Assembly (NCBI GenBank): GCA_036386415.1
Contig: DASVVT010000076.1
Coordinates: forward strand, 1-60,737
DNA from: DASVVT01 sp036386415
GTDB lineage: Bacteria; Acidobacteriota; Blastocatellia; Pyrinomonadales; Pyrinomonadaceae
Direction: 5' to 3'
DNA length: 60,737 nt
Below, one piece after another: positions 15,721-24,528 of this stretch (positions are counted from its first letter, which is position 1; each line of letters opens with the position of its first letter). The notes beneath the pieces were generated by a model. That model was not told where the DNA came from. It did no database searches and saw nothing but the letters and a program-made list of their open reading frames with translations. A program made the translations under genes and the position numbers.

Positions 15721-16113
15721 ATGTCCCCAACAGAACGACGTATCCTCTGCATTGAATCTCACGCCGACACTCGGACGATGTTGACCACCCTCCTCGGCCT
15801 CCTGGACTACCAGATAATCTCTGCCGAGAGCGTGACGGAGGGCGTTCAACTGGCGCGCTCCGAGCGCTTCGACCTCTACCTGCTCGGCGACCGTTACACA
15901 GACGGCACGAGCATAGACCTCTGTCGCGAGCTTCGCCTCTTCGACCCGCTCACCCCGATCATCATCTTCTCGACCTCGACGCAAGCCGCCGAACGTCATC
16001 AGGCGATGATCGAAGGTGCGCAGGAGTATGTCCGCAAGCCCGGCGACATCCTTAAGCTGACCGAAAGAATCAGCACTCTCGTCGCGCGCGAGGAGAGCGG
16101 CGCGCGCGCATGA
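15721..16113 (+). CDS. Degenerate response-regulator receiver protein
   Basis: 130 residues from MSPTERRILCIESHADTR (GGAGAG 8 bases upstream), a stand-alone receiver fold. The acidic pocket reads E12-S13 where most receivers have two acidic residues. The phospho-acceptor position in FDLYLLGDRYTDG is Gly56, with Asp57 one place later. The Ser/Thr switch (FSTST, 83-87) and Lys106 (VRKPGD) remain. It is therefore either a non-phosphorylated pseudo-receiver or has moved its acceptor by one residue. The frame upstream to 15652 has no receiver character. It stands alone, convergent with carA. Confidence 0.8.
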   Translation: MSPTERRILCIESHADTRTMLTTLLGLLDYQIISAESVTEGVQLARSERFDLYLLGDRYTDGTSIDLCRELRLFDPLTPIIIFSTSTQAAERHQAMIEGAQEYVRKPGDILKLTERISTLVAREESGARA

Positions 16114-16282
16114 CTGGCGCGTGAAAGCACGACCGTCCCTATCAACCTCAATAACGAAAGAGAAGGGGTGTGGAACCTCTCAGCCCATAGCAGGAGCTTC
16201 GAGCCTGTAGATCAGTCGATCAAGCCGCTTTCTCTAGCGACACCTTCCCGAATCATAATTAAGAAGCTCAGACAAGATGAGT

Positions 16283-17389
16283 TCAAGAAGCGACGCGCTC
16301 GCGTTCCATCAGCTCTATGAAGCGGCGGAAGTGGTGCTCTGCATCGTGGGGCCCCGGCGCGGCTTCCGGGTGATACTGTACGGAGATGACGGGAAGCTTA
16401 AGATGGCGCATACCCTCCACACAGTTGTCGTTCAGGTTGATGTGTGTGACTTCGACTTCCGAAGGCAGGCTCGTGGCTTCGACGGCGAAGCCGTGATTGT
16501 GCGAGGTGATCTCTACCGTGCTGTCACCTAAATCTTTGACGGGCTGATTGCCGCCACGGTGACCGAAGCGTAGCTTGTAGGTTTGGCCTCCGAAGGCGCG
16601 CCCCAGCAGTTGATGGCCGAAACAGATGCCGAAGGTGGGCACTCCGGCCTGCGTCAGGCGGCGCACCTCTTCGACGACGCTGGTCATAGAAGCCGGGTCG
16701 CCCGGCCCGTTGGAGAGATAGATGCCGTCAGGCCGTAGCCCAAGCGCTTCTGACGCGGGCGTGTGCGCGGGCACAACCGTCACACGACAGCCCATCCGCG
16801 CCAGCTCGCGCAAACTGTTCAGCTTGACGCCGAAGTCATAACAGACGACGTGAAACTTTTCCGCGCCTTCAGCCGCAACTTCGTAGGGTTGTTTGCATGT
16901 CACGACGCTCGCCAGCTCTCTGTTCTCCATGGTGGGCGAGCGGCGCGCCTTCTCCACCAGGCTCGCCTCATCAAGATCAACGGTCGAGAGGCAGGCGCGC
17001 ATCGCACCACGCTCGCGTATGTGGCGGACGAGAGCGCGGGTGTCTATGTGATCAATGGCCGGGATGTTCCACCTCTTCAGATAAGCGTCGAGCGTCTCTT
17101 CGGCGCGCCAGCTCGACGCCGTTCGGCTCGCTTCGCGCACGACGAAGCCTTCGACCCACGGGCGCGCAGATTCTGAATCCGCCTGGTTGACGCCGTAATT
17201 GCCGATCAGAGGATACGTCATGCACACGATCTGCCCGGCATAGGACGGATCTGTCAGCACCTCCTGATAGCCCGACATAGAAGTATTGAAGACCATCTCG
17301 CCGCACACTTCGCCACGAGCGCCCCACGAGCGCCCGCGAAACGTGCGCCCGTCTTCAAGCGCGAGTAAGGCTGGTTTCGTATCTTTCAT
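16283..17389 (-). CDS. carA: Carbamoyl-phosphate synthase, small (glutaminase) chain
   Basis: Supplies ammonia from glutamine to CarB for carbamoyl phosphate, used for arginine and pyrimidine synthesis. 368 residues. The N-terminal small-chain domain (MVFNTSMSGYQEVLTDPSY) is followed by a class I amidotransferase domain. The nucleophile is the cysteine of FGICFGHQLLGRAFGG (Phe where Leu is usual), and the His/Glu pair is in QYHPEAAPGPHD. carB is not in the window, so the two chains are not adjacent here. Element A5 sits directly upstream. Confidence 0.97.
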   Translation of the reverse strand: MKDTKPALLALEDGRTFRGRSWGARGEVCGEMVFNTSMSGYQEVLTDPSYAGQIVCMTYPLIGNYGVNQADSESARPWVEGFVVREASRTASSWRAEETLDAYLKRWNIPAIDHIDTRALVRHIRERGAMRACLSTVDLDEASLVEKARRSPTMENRELASVVTCKQPYEVAAEGAEKFHVVCYDFGVKLNSLRELARMGCRVTVVPAHTPASEALGLRPDGIYLSNGPGDPASMTSVVEEVRRLTQAGVPTFGICFGHQLLGRAFGGQTYKLRFGHRGGNQPVKDLGDSTVEITSHNHGFAVEATSLPSEVEVTHINLNDNCVEGMRHLKLPVISVQYHPEAAPGPHDAEHHFRRFIELMERERVAS

Positions 17390-17396
17390 GGTGAAT

Positions 17397-17523
17397 CAGT
17401 AGACAGTAGTCAGTAGTCAGTAGTCAGTAGAAAAGAAAGACAAGCCTGCCGCTCAATGGCCTACGGTGATTAAGAGTCTCAACACTAAAACGCAGCAACC
17501 GATTTTCCTTTCTACTGACTACT
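17397..17523. repeat. Family A heptad hairpin A5
   Basis: Left units AGTAGAC, AGTAGTC (three), loop type 2 (GACAAGCCTGCCG...GGTGATTAAGAGTCTCAA...AACGCAGCAACCGATTTTC), right arm CTACTGACTACT. The end of this loop is the inverse complement of the start of loop type 1. The right arm codes the C-terminus of the next gene. Confidence 0.9.
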
Positions 17524-18843
17524 CTTAATAAATTCCTGCGCCTCGTTGAGCCAGTGTTTGTCCGCCCTGTATTTGTAAGCGGGCGCGGTCTTGACGGCCT
17601 CGATGCAGGCTTGCATGGAATCGGCGGCCTCGCGCCGGTGTCCCAGACCGGCGTGCGCGCGTCCCATCAGGTAGAGCCCCTCAGGGTCTAACTCGCGGCG
17701 GTCGAGGAAGCGTTGGAGCGCCTCGCGCGCGTCCTCGAACTGCCCTGCGGCGAGATAGGTCGCACCGACCTCGCGCCAGATCTCATTTTGCGCGTGTGTG
17801 GGGTCGTGCATGATAACCTGCTCGAAGTGTGTGATCGCGTCGGGGAGTTTGCCCAGCGCGCGTGCGATACGCCCGAGCTGGTAGTGCGCGTCAACTTCGT
17901 CAGGGTCGATCTCGACGGCGCGCGCGAAACGCTGGCGCGCGGCCTCCAGCTCGTTGCGCTGCTGGTGTATGAGGCCGAGATTGTAGTGTGCGGAAGCATC
18001 CGCCGGATTGAGCGTCGCCGCTTCCAGGTTCTGTTTGAAGGAGGCGCGTGCACGCTGGTTGCGCGCGACCTCGCTGAAGTAGCCGCGCAGCACGAAGAAG
18101 AGCAGCAGCAACAGGAAAGGCGAAGCGAAGACAAGGCCGAAAACAGACATGGCAAGGCGCGCGATGATGAGTATCACCACGCTGCTCGCAAGCACCACCA
18201 GAACGGAGCGTAGCCAGGAAAGGCTAAACACTTCATGCACGCCGACCGCGATCAGCGCGCCCAATATGGGGAGCGCCATCAACTGTAAAAAGGCCACAGA
18301 GATGAAGAGCGGATCGAGCATCTGCGGATCGGTGGCCGCCAACATGTCCGGCCTCTCCCGCTGCACCTGCTCGACAGAGGCCAGATATATATTGATGAAA
18401 GCCGCCTGAATGCCGCTCACCCTGACGAGAAAGGCAAGGGGCAGCGCCAGGATGTTCGTCGCCGCCCAAGCATAAAAGGTGGTCGAAGCGAAGGCCACAT
18501 AATCCTGCTGAATTGCCAGTCCGATGCCGCCACCACCATTACTACTACTACTACTACTGCGTCGCCGCTCGAACAGGCTGGCAATAATAATCGTGACCGG
18601 CACAAACACAAGCGCGGTGAAGAAAATCGAGCTGGCCGATTGAATCAGGACGGCGAAGATAACGGTTGCGACGCGCCCGCCGAGCATACCACTCAGGAAA
18701 GGCCATTGCGTGTACAGCGTGAAAATCGCCTGCGTCAGCAACGCCAACAACAAAGCGGGCATGAGCCGCGCACGCATACGCGCCTCGCTCATCCCGCGAA
18801 CAGGCGCATAGAACATCATCAAGAGTGGGCGCAACGAGTTCAT
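17512..18843 (-). CDS. YIP1-like membrane domain fused to TPR repeats
   Basis: 443 residues. The N-terminal ~265 residues contain five hydrophobic segments in a YIP1-like layout (LLLALLTQAIFTLY, ATVIFAVLIQSASSIFF, FASPFLLLLLFFVL and others). The C-terminal ~170 residues hold tetratricopeptide repeats (ADASAHYNLGLIHQQRNELE, VDAHYQLGRIARALGKLPDA, WREVGATYLAAGQFEDA), probably cytoplasmic and protein-binding. A six-unit ACT triplet tract at 18541-18558 encodes six serines next to NGGGG, a tract that can change length without breaking the frame. The last residues SSQ and the stop come from element A5. Next to lepB. Confidence 0.8.
   Translation of the reverse strand: MNSLRPLLMMFYAPVRGMSEARMRARLMPALLLALLTQAIFTLYTQWPFLSGMLGGRVATVIFAVLIQSASSIFFTALVFVPVTIIIASLFERRRSSSSSSNGGGGIGLAIQQDYVAFASTTFYAWAATNILALPLAFLVRVSGIQAAFINIYLASVEQVQRERPDMLAATDPQMLDPLFISVAFLQLMALPILGALIAVGVHEVFSLSWLRSVLVVLASSVVILIIARLAMSVFGLVFASPFLLLLLFFVLRGYFSEVARNQRARASFKQNLEAATLNPADASAHYNLGLIHQQRNELEAARQRFARAVEIDPDEVDAHYQLGRIARALGKLPDAITHFEQVIMHDPTHAQNEIWREVGATYLAAGQFEDAREALQRFLDRRELDPEGLYLMGRAHAGLGHRREAADSMQACIEAVKTAPAYKYRADKHWLNEAQEFIKSSQ
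18539..18558. repeat. In-frame trinucleotide tract (poly-Ser)
   Basis: Six consecutive ACT units on the plus strand (AGT, serine, on the coding strand), preceded by ACC units coding glycine. Slippage would alter the Ser-linker length by whole residues. Confidence 0.85.
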
Positions 18844-18850
18844 AAAATAG

Positions 18851-18958
18851 GTAGACAGTAGAAAAGAAAGACAGGCATGCCGTTGAATTGCCCACGGTGA
18901 TTAAGAGTCTCAATATCAAAACGCATCAAGTGATCTTCTTTTCTACTGGCTACTGACT
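18851..18958. repeat. Family A heptad hairpin A6
   Basis: Short left arm (GTAGACAGTAG), loop type 2 (GACAGGCATGCCGTTGAATT, GGTGATTAAGAGTCTCAATA, AACGCATCAAGTGATC), right arm CTACTGGCTACTGACT. It lies between the lepB stop and the YIP1-TPR start and codes the end of LepB. Confidence 0.9.
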
Positions 18959-19660
18959 CTCTTCCTCCTCCTCCGGCGTTTCTGAAGGTTCGAGCTGTTG
19001 CGCCGGGTTCGAGGGTATCGCGTTGTACTCGGTCTCGTGTGTGATCAAGCTCGCGTTTGAGAGCGGCCAGTAACGAAAGAGCGCTTTGCCATAGATATAT
19101 TTTTCGGGCACCAGTCCCCAGAAGCGCGAGTCGCTGGAGTTGTCGCGGTTGTCGCCCATGACGAAGTAGTAATGATCTTTGACGACGACCGGCTGCTGGT
19201 TCATGGGCGAGAGATTGAGCTGCGGATCCAGATAAGGCTCATCCAAATCTCGATTATTGATACGGATGCGCCCCTGGTGGACTTCGACCGTTTCGCCGGG
19301 CAGTCCAATGATGCGCTTGATGTAACTCTTCGCCGGATCGTGCGGCGGCCAGAAAACGACGATGTCGCCGCGCGTCAACTTGGGCAGCCCGTAGTAGATG
19401 AGCTTGTTGACGAAAATCCTTTCGCCGTCGTGAAGTCGCGGCAGCATCGAAGTGCCTTCGACCTTGACGGGCTGGACGACGAAGACGACCGCCAGCACCG
19501 CGAACATCAAGGCGAAGATCAGATCGCGCAGCAGAAGGCGAGCTTCCGCCCAGAGATTGCTGCGCGCCGCAGCTCCGGGTCTGTGCACCTCTATGTCTCT
19601 ATCATCCTCAATAGCGAGGCCGCCAAACTCAGGCGCACGCCTGTTTTTGTATCCGAGCAT
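18950..19660 (-). CDS. lepB: Signal peptidase I
   Basis: Cleaves signal peptides of exported proteins at the outer face of the inner membrane. 236 residues with one N-terminal membrane segment (LIFALMFAVLAVVFVV, ~47-63). The catalytic Ser is in VEGTSMLPRLHDG, the general-base Lys in YIKRIIGLPGETV, and box E in MGDNRDNSSDSRFWG. The C-terminal ~25 residues are Glu-rich; the final Ser-Gln and TAG come from element A6. Alternative starts within the first 30 residues are possible. Confidence 0.96.
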   Translation of the reverse strand: MLGYKNRRAPEFGGLAIEDDRDIEVHRPGAAARSNLWAEARLLLRDLIFALMFAVLAVVFVVQPVKVEGTSMLPRLHDGERIFVNKLIYYGLPKLTRGDIVVFWPPHDPAKSYIKRIIGLPGETVEVHQGRIRINNRDLDEPYLDPQLNLSPMNQQPVVVKDHYYFVMGDNRDNSSDSRFWGLVPEKYIYGKALFRYWPLSNASLITHETEYNAIPSNPAQQLEPSETPEEEEESQ

Positions 19661-19781
19661 ATTCTCCTTGGTTTACCGGCGAAATCAGATCGCCAATATG
19701 AGACTGATGAATAATTGAACTCTCGCATCTGCTCTCTTTCGAGGTTAGCCGCCCCCCGCGCGCTTTGTCAACGAGGGAAAA

Positions 19782-19940
19782 CAGTAGAGAAGTAGACAGT
19801 AAACAGTAGTCAGAAGCCAGTAGAAAAGAAAAGCGGTTGATGCTTTTCGATATTGATACTCTCGATCCGAGTAGACAATTCGAGCGGCACGCTCTGTCTT
19901 TCTTTTCTACTGACTCCTGTCTACTGTCTACTGTCTACTG
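19782..19940. repeat. Family A heptad hairpin A7
   Basis: Left AGTAGAC, AGTAAAC, AGTAGTC, AGAAGCC; loop type 1 (AAAAGCGGTTGATGCTTTTC); right arm with four TCTACTG units. It lies in the divergent gap between lepB and the HU-like gene. Confidence 0.9.
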
Positions 19941-20043
19941 TTCTTTATTCCTTGCTTTTCCTTCCGTCCCTCTCTATGATCGTGGCTGCCGTACCGCTGT
20001 GTACTCCTTTTCCAAGCAACCCTTAAGAGAGAGGCCGAGCATC

Positions 20044-20394
20044 GTGATCAAACTCGACATTGTCAACCGCGTGGCGGATCGCACGGGCGTACCCAAGATG
20101 AAGGCTGAACAGGCTGTGGACGCACTGTTCCATTCGATGAAAGAGGCGCTCACGCGCGGCGAGCGGATCGAGCTGCGCGGTTTCGGCGTCTTCGTCGTCA
20201 AGCCGCGTAAGCGCGGCGTCGGGCGCAACCCGCGTACAGGCGAAGAGGTCGCCATCCCTTCAGGCAAGACCATACGCTTCAAGCCCGGCAAGGAGCTACA
20301 GGCGCACGGCTTCGATGGCGAGGTGGAAGACGATGGCGGCGCAGGAGCAGCAGGCGAGGGCGGCGCGACGAAGCTGCCCGATGCGGAATACTGA
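20044..20394 (+). CDS. HU/IHF-family DNA-binding protein
   Basis: Nucleoid-associated protein that bends DNA as a dimer. 116 residues from a GTG (IKLDIVNRVADRTG) with GAGAGAGG upstream. Dimerisation helices occupy ~5-45 (MKAEQAVDALFHSMKEAL), then RIELRGFGVF and the DNA-arm signature GRNPRTGEEVAIPSGKTI and RFKPGKEL. The last ~25 residues are an acidic, Gly/Ala-rich tail (EVEDDGGAGAAGEGG) longer than in plain HU. The frame upstream of the GTG is largely translated repeat A7. Confidence 0.92.
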   Translation: MIKLDIVNRVADRTGVPKMKAEQAVDALFHSMKEALTRGERIELRGFGVFVVKPRKRGVGRNPRTGEEVAIPSGKTIRFKPGKELQAHGFDGEVEDDGGAGAAGEGGATKLPDAEY

Positions 20395-20452
20395 GCCAAG
20401 GCTTTGTCAGGGCGGCGCAGCCTAACCCCTGACCATTTTCAAACATCTAAAG

Positions 20453-20500
20453 AGACGGCGACCCATCTGATGAACTCTCGTGTGGTCGCCGTCTTGATCT
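20453..20500 (+). terminator. Terminator after the HU-like gene
   Basis: Stem AGACGGCGACC / GGTCGCCGTCT (20453-20463 with 20484-20494) around a 20-base loop, followed by TGATCTTG. It lies about 60 bp after the stop. The T tract is weak, so this could instead be an RNA-stabilising hairpin. Confidence 0.6.
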
Positions 20501-20521
20501 TGAAAGGTAGTTGAAGCGAGT

Positions 20522-21562
20522 TTGTCAGAACAGGTTCAAGCAATTCCCCCTTTTATAGAGCGGCACGCGCCTTTAATGCGCCGGAGGCACACGGCTCGCC
20601 CGACGCCGCGCGAGTGGGTTCGTCACACGGCTCTTCTTCTCCTAACATTGCTGACGGCGACGCTCTCGGGCGTCATGCTCTCCAGCACGCAAGAGCCTGT
20701 GCCCAACCTCGCGCCGCCCGCCAACCTCATCGATTACATCTCGTACGTGCCCGCATACTACCTGAGCTTGACGGGCGGATTTATTCAACAGGCCCTCGCG
20801 CAGCCCGTCCTGCTCGGACAGGGCTTGACGTTCGCGTGCGCGCTGCTGGCGATTCTCGCCGCTCATGAATCCGGCCACTACATAGCCTGTCGGCGCTACA
20901 ATGTTGAGGCGACGCTGCCCTTCTTTATCCCCGCGCCTCCGCTCTTTCTGGCGGGCACGTTCGGCGCGTTCATCAAGATCAAATCGCCCATCCCGTCGCG
21001 GCGCGCCCTCTTCGATATAGGCGTTGCAGGCCCGCTCGCTGGCTTCCTGGTCGCCGTGCCCGTCGCTGTCGCAGGCATCCTGACGCTCCAGCCCGCACCG
21101 TCTGTCGCGGGCACGGATGCAGTAGCCATCTACTTCAATGAACCGCTGCTCTTTCGCCTGATCGGGCAGGCGCTCGGCATCGGGTTCTCAAACGTCGCGG
21201 CCAATCCCTTCTACATGGCCGCCTGGATAGGACTGCTGGTGACGAGCCTGAACCTGATGCCCGTCAGCCAGCTCGACGGCGGACATGCAACATACTCCGT
21301 CCTGGGGCGACGCGCGCATAAATGGCTCGGTTACGCTGCCTTCGCGATCATGTCCACGCTCGCCGTTCTCGGCTGGATGTGGCACAACAGTCCGAGCGGA
21401 TTTCTCTACAGCGTGCTGCTGGCCGTCCTGCTGCTGCGCGTGCGCCACCCGCAGGCCGGTGACGAAACAGAGCAACTCGGAGCCACGCGCATCCTTATCG
21501 CAATCATCACGCTTCTCGTATTTATACTCTCCTTCGTACCTTTTCCGATTACCATCGCCTGA
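20522..21562 (+). CDS. Site-2 protease-like membrane metalloprotease (M50)
   Basis: 346 residues, about seven membrane segments. The zinc motif HESGH lies in ILAAHESGHYIACRRY (~120-135) and the third ligand is in SLNLMPVSQLDGGH (~258-271), the canonical pair of intramembrane proteases that cut regulatory membrane proteins. No PDZ domain is seen, as in the EGY1/RseP-like short subfamily. The start is a TTG at 20522; ATG at residue 19 (LMRRRHTARP) is a possible shorter start. It follows the HU-like gene's hairpin. Confidence 0.88.
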   Translation: MSEQVQAIPPFIERHAPLMRRRHTARPTPREWVRHTALLLLTLLTATLSGVMLSSTQEPVPNLAPPANLIDYISYVPAYYLSLTGGFIQQALAQPVLLGQGLTFACALLAILAAHESGHYIACRRYNVEATLPFFIPAPPLFLAGTFGAFIKIKSPIPSRRALFDIGVAGPLAGFLVAVPVAVAGILTLQPAPSVAGTDAVAIYFNEPLLFRLIGQALGIGFSNVAANPFYMAAWIGLLVTSLNLMPVSQLDGGHATYSVLGRRAHKWLGYAAFAIMSTLAVLGWMWHNSPSGFLYSVLLAVLLLRVRHPQAGDETEQLGATRILIAIITLLVFILSFVPFPITIA

Positions 21563-21727
21563 TGCCGAGCTACAGGGCGAAGTGAGGTTTGGTGACGCAG
21601 GAGCGGGTGCTGCCGAACGTAATCAGCATCTGGTTGCAATCCCAATGCAATATAATATTTGCCGTTAAGTTTTAATATTCGGCTTGTGTGAAGCTTTTAT
21701 CTTGAAGGATGCCGCAATCGAAATCTT

Positions 21728-21967
21728 ATGCCACAAGTCATTAATGAACTGACGTACCAGGAGCGCGAGTGTGCTCACAGGCCATCGGGCATGGACGGGG
21801 AATTTTATAGCGGCACGACCTATCTCAACCATCTTCAGCGTCTGAGGGGTAGCGAAGCGGTCAAAGTCGCCAACTGTGTGTCGCCCTTCTTCTGGTCTGA
21901 CGCAAAGGGAATTATGGTCTGGCTTTGCCAGGACTGTGCCAGCCATTTGGGGCTCTCATCGGATTAG
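21728..21967 (+). CDS. Small cysteine-containing hypothetical protein
   Basis: 79 residues starting MPQVINELTYQERECAHRPS. Five cysteines: C15, then VANCVSP, then WLCQDCASHLG near the C-terminus. The CxxC and spaced Cys suggest a small zinc site, and FYSGTTYLNHLQRLRGSEAV separates them. Coding feel is good but the Shine-Dalgarno site is weak. Not recognised as a named family. Confidence 0.6.
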   Translation: MPQVINELTYQERECAHRPSGMDGEFYSGTTYLNHLQRLRGSEAVKVANCVSPFFWSDAKGIMVWLCQDCASHLGLSSD

Positions 21968-22019
21968 CCTAAACTGATGTCGTTTCAGAACTGAACTCGC
22001 CTGCACGGAAAATCTTCCA

Positions 22020-22118
22020 CTCTGCGCCCTTTGCGTGCTCTTTTCCTTTGCGTCCTCTGCGGTTAAGAGGCTTTCTAAACGCAGAGGACGCAAAGGAGTT
22101 TCGCAAAGAACGCAAAGT
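22020..22118. repeat. Family D inverted hairpin element D4
   Basis: CCTTTGCGTCCTCTGCGGTT and AACGCAGAGGACGCAAAGG are near-perfect inverse complements around AAGAGGCTTTCT, flanked by further TTTGCG / CGCAAAG units. It lies just beyond the stop of the 22137-23108 gene. Confidence 0.85.
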
Positions 22119-22136
22119 CACTCTATCTGATTTTCG

Positions 22137-23108
22137 TCAAGCCGCTTCGCCCGCAGGCAGTAGACCTTTAATCTCCCGCACTAACTTGACCACTTCCTTC
22201 TCTTCGGCCAGAGCGATCATGAAGAACTTGTAGCCCTGGTGGAAACAGAGCACGCCGTTACTGAATAACCACACGCCGTCCAGGAAAGGGTTGCCGCCGA
22301 GGAGCCAACTGATGGGAGCGCCCGTGATGTGGCCGGGCTGAAAAATCTGCGCCCACATCGCCGCACCGGCTGCGCAACTGAATGCGCCGAGCAGCGGCGC
22401 GCCGACATATTTGACGATCTTTCGCTCGAACTCCACGCGCTCTCTCTCGGCCTTGCTCATATCGCCGCCAATAATCAAAGTCTCCTGGCGCTTGAGATAC
22501 TGGTCGAACTTCTCGCTCGCTTTGCGCAAGCCGTAAACGGGGAGCGCAGAGTGTGTGAGCCAGTGCGGGTGCGAGCCTAAAAGCACTGCGTCGAGACCTG
22601 GAAAGGACGCTCCCGTGCGCACGCCCACGACGAGTGAAAAGGTGACGAGCGCGGCTTTGCCCGGATTTTCTCTGATCCAGCCGCCCGCTTTGAGGAGTCC
22701 GGTGGTCGCGGCGAGGGAGGCGCGCGTCAAGCGTGCGCTCATATCGTAGACTTGCGAGGCTCGCTCGTAGTAGTTCTTAGCCCCGTCGAAAACCTCTCCG
22801 GCTTTTTCTCCGGCATTACCGGCGGCGCTGCGGAAAGCTTCCCCGGCCTCACGCGCGCGTTTGGCAGCCTCTTCAGCAATATGGCGCGCGCGTTCGCTCA
22901 CCTCGTACTCTTCATCCAGGCGCTCGGCCTCAGTGCGTGCGCGCTCGGCTCCACCGGCGAAGGTCTCAGCGCCGCGCTTGGCCGCATCCTGCGCCGCACG
23001 CGCGCCCTCTTCGACGCGCCCCTTGATGTCATACTTCTCATCCAGTTCGCGCGCCTTGCGTCGCGCCGCACGCTGCCACTCTTCCAGCTTATCCCTGTAA
23101 TCACTCAT
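22137..23108 (-). CDS. Helical LEA-like/membrane two-part protein, unknown
   Basis: 323 residues. The first ~125 are a very charged Ala/Glu/Lys/Arg helix with 11-residue-like repeats (AKRGAETFAGGAERARTEAE, ERARHIAEEAAKRAREAGEA), the look of LEA or YtxH-type stress proteins. The remainder has membrane or buried segments (NPGKAALVTFSLVVGVRTG, APLLGAFSCAAGAAMWAQIF, PFLDGVWLFSNGVLCFHQGY). No catalytic motif recognised. The YDIKGRVEEG/YEVSERAR parts are internal repeats. Element A8 lies upstream. Confidence 0.75.
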   Translation of the reverse strand: MSDYRDKLEEWQRAARRKARELDEKYDIKGRVEEGARAAQDAAKRGAETFAGGAERARTEAERLDEEYEVSERARHIAEEAAKRAREAGEAFRSAAGNAGEKAGEVFDGAKNYYERASQVYDMSARLTRASLAATTGLLKAGGWIRENPGKAALVTFSLVVGVRTGASFPGLDAVLLGSHPHWLTHSALPVYGLRKASEKFDQYLKRQETLIIGGDMSKAERERVEFERKIVKYVGAPLLGAFSCAAGAAMWAQIFQPGHITGAPISWLLGGNPFLDGVWLFSNGVLCFHQGYKFFMIALAEEKEVVKLVREIKGLLPAGEAA

Positions 23109-23129
23109 CGCTTCAACCTCACAATAAAA

Positions 23130-23285
23130 GTAGACAGTAGTCAGTAGTCAGTAGTCAGTAGTCAGTAGAAAATAAAATCCGTCGATGCGTTGAGATACTG
23201 ATCTTTTAAGTCGGAGTAGACAGTCAGGCATCACGCTTTGTCTTTCTTTTCTACTGACTACTGACTACTGTCTACTGACTCCTGC
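23130..23285. repeat. Family A heptad hairpin A8
   Basis: Five left units (AGTAGAC then AGTAGTC four times), loop type 1 (AAAATCCGTCGATGCGTTGA, TCGGAGTAGACAGTCA), right arm of inverse units. It lies between the cyclase stop and the LEA-like start. Confidence 0.92.
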
Positions 23286-23290
23286 TTTTG

Positions 23291-24214
23291 TCATACGTCC
23301 ACCGCCGCCTGCGAGTTCGGCTCTGATTCAGCCGCGCGCCCGACACGGTCGCGCCCCTGTCGCTTCGCCTCGTACATCGCCGCATCGGCGACGGCAATCA
23401 ACTCGCGACCGGTTTGCGCGCTCAACGGAAATTCCGCGACGCCGAAACTCGCCGTGATCTGCCCGGCGTTTGGAATCTCCGCCGCCCTGATCGTCTGGCG
23501 CAGGCGCTCTGCGACATCCAGACCTCCTTCGAAATCCGTCTCCGTCAGGATCACCGCAAACTCTTCGCCGCCGATGCGTGCCGCCGTGTCTATGCCGCGC
23601 GTTCCGGCTTGCAGAATGTTAGCGAGCCGCCGGATCGCCTCGTCCCCTGCATCGTGGCCGTAGGTGTCGTTGACCCTCTTGAAATGATCTATGTCAAGCA
23701 GGAGAAGACAGAAGGGTCGCCCGTAGCGGAGCGTGCGCGTCACTTCGCGCTCTAGCTGGCGCTCGAAGCGGCGGCGATTCGCCAGCCCCGTCAGGTGATC
23801 CGTGAAGGCCGCCTCCTCGCAAGTATCCAGATAGGTCTTGAAGTCGAGGAGCGTGCGCGCTCTCGCTAGCAGGAGGTCTATGTCGGTCGGGTCTGTGATA
23901 TAGCCGAGCGCGCCGACTTCTGCGCCGCGCCGCTGATCCTGCGCGTCGTTGCGTGCGGCGGTCTGGATGATGATCGGAATGAAACGCGTCTGCGGGTTGG
24001 CGCGCACGCGCCGCGCCAGCTCATAGCCATCCATCTTCGGCATCATCACGTCCGTGATGATGAGGTCAGGCTGATAAGATTCGACCATGGAGAGCCCCGC
24101 TTCACCATCTTCCGCCGTGCGTACCTCGTAACCGGCCATCTGTAAAGCGACCGTCAAGAGCATGCGTTTGTCAGGGTCGTCATCGACGACGAGAACGCTC
24201 GATTTTTCCACCAT
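23291..24214 (-). CDS. Receiver-GGDEF diguanylate cyclase
   Basis: 307 residues. Receiver 1-~125: VVDDDPDK (10-17), acceptor Asp55 in TDVMMPKMDG, Thr85; the conserved Lys is replaced by Asp108 in GYITDPTD. GGDEF domain ~135-300: FTDHLTGLANRR, LDIDHFKRVND, active site GGEEF at 215-219, and inhibitory site RGID at 206-209, so product inhibition by c-di-GMP is expected. It makes c-di-GMP from two GTP and would feed PilZ receptors such as 12995-13357. The Lys-to-Asp change may alter how phosphorylation reaches the output. Confidence 0.93.
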   Translation of the reverse strand: MVEKSSVLVVDDDPDKRMLLTVALQMAGYEVRTAEDGEAGLSMVESYQPDLIITDVMMPKMDGYELARRVRANPQTRFIPIIIQTAARNDAQDQRRGAEVGALGYITDPTDIDLLLARARTLLDFKTYLDTCEEAAFTDHLTGLANRRRFERQLEREVTRTLRYGRPFCLLLLDIDHFKRVNDTYGHDAGDEAIRRLANILQAGTRGIDTAARIGGEEFAVILTETDFEGGLDVAERLRQTIRAAEIPNAGQITASFGVAEFPLSAQTGRELIAVADAAMYEAKRQGRDRVGRAAESEPNSQAAVDV

Positions 24215-24528
24215 AAATTCCTTGTTTGATGCGCAAAATAGCTCTTGCCTCTCCGGTGCTCTTCATGCTAGAGTGTCGATCTTAAGTTGTTGTTTGCGCT
24301 TTCGGGCGAGAACGCTTGCCAATCTCAATGAACCCATACGAGAACTGAAAAAAGCAGCCCCTCGCAAGTTGTTACAGGATAGTCTCCTTACATTTCGTTT
24401 CCGTTTCTTTTCCAGCGAGCTTTACTGTCATCTTTTGCACTGCCGAGCCAGATATTTATCGCAAGCTGAAAGCAATTTTCGCCTTCCCTGCTTGCACGAG
24501 ACACCAAAACTTAAGGAATTGATCCCCC
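24215..24528. other. Divergent promoter region, no gene seen
   Basis: 314 bp between the cyclase (minus) and the Crp-family gene (plus), AT-rich compared with its surroundings and free of repeat elements. A plus-strand frame of 150 codons runs through it but has no protein-like composition and overlaps the regulator start. I see no confident promoter boxes. Confidence 0.5.
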
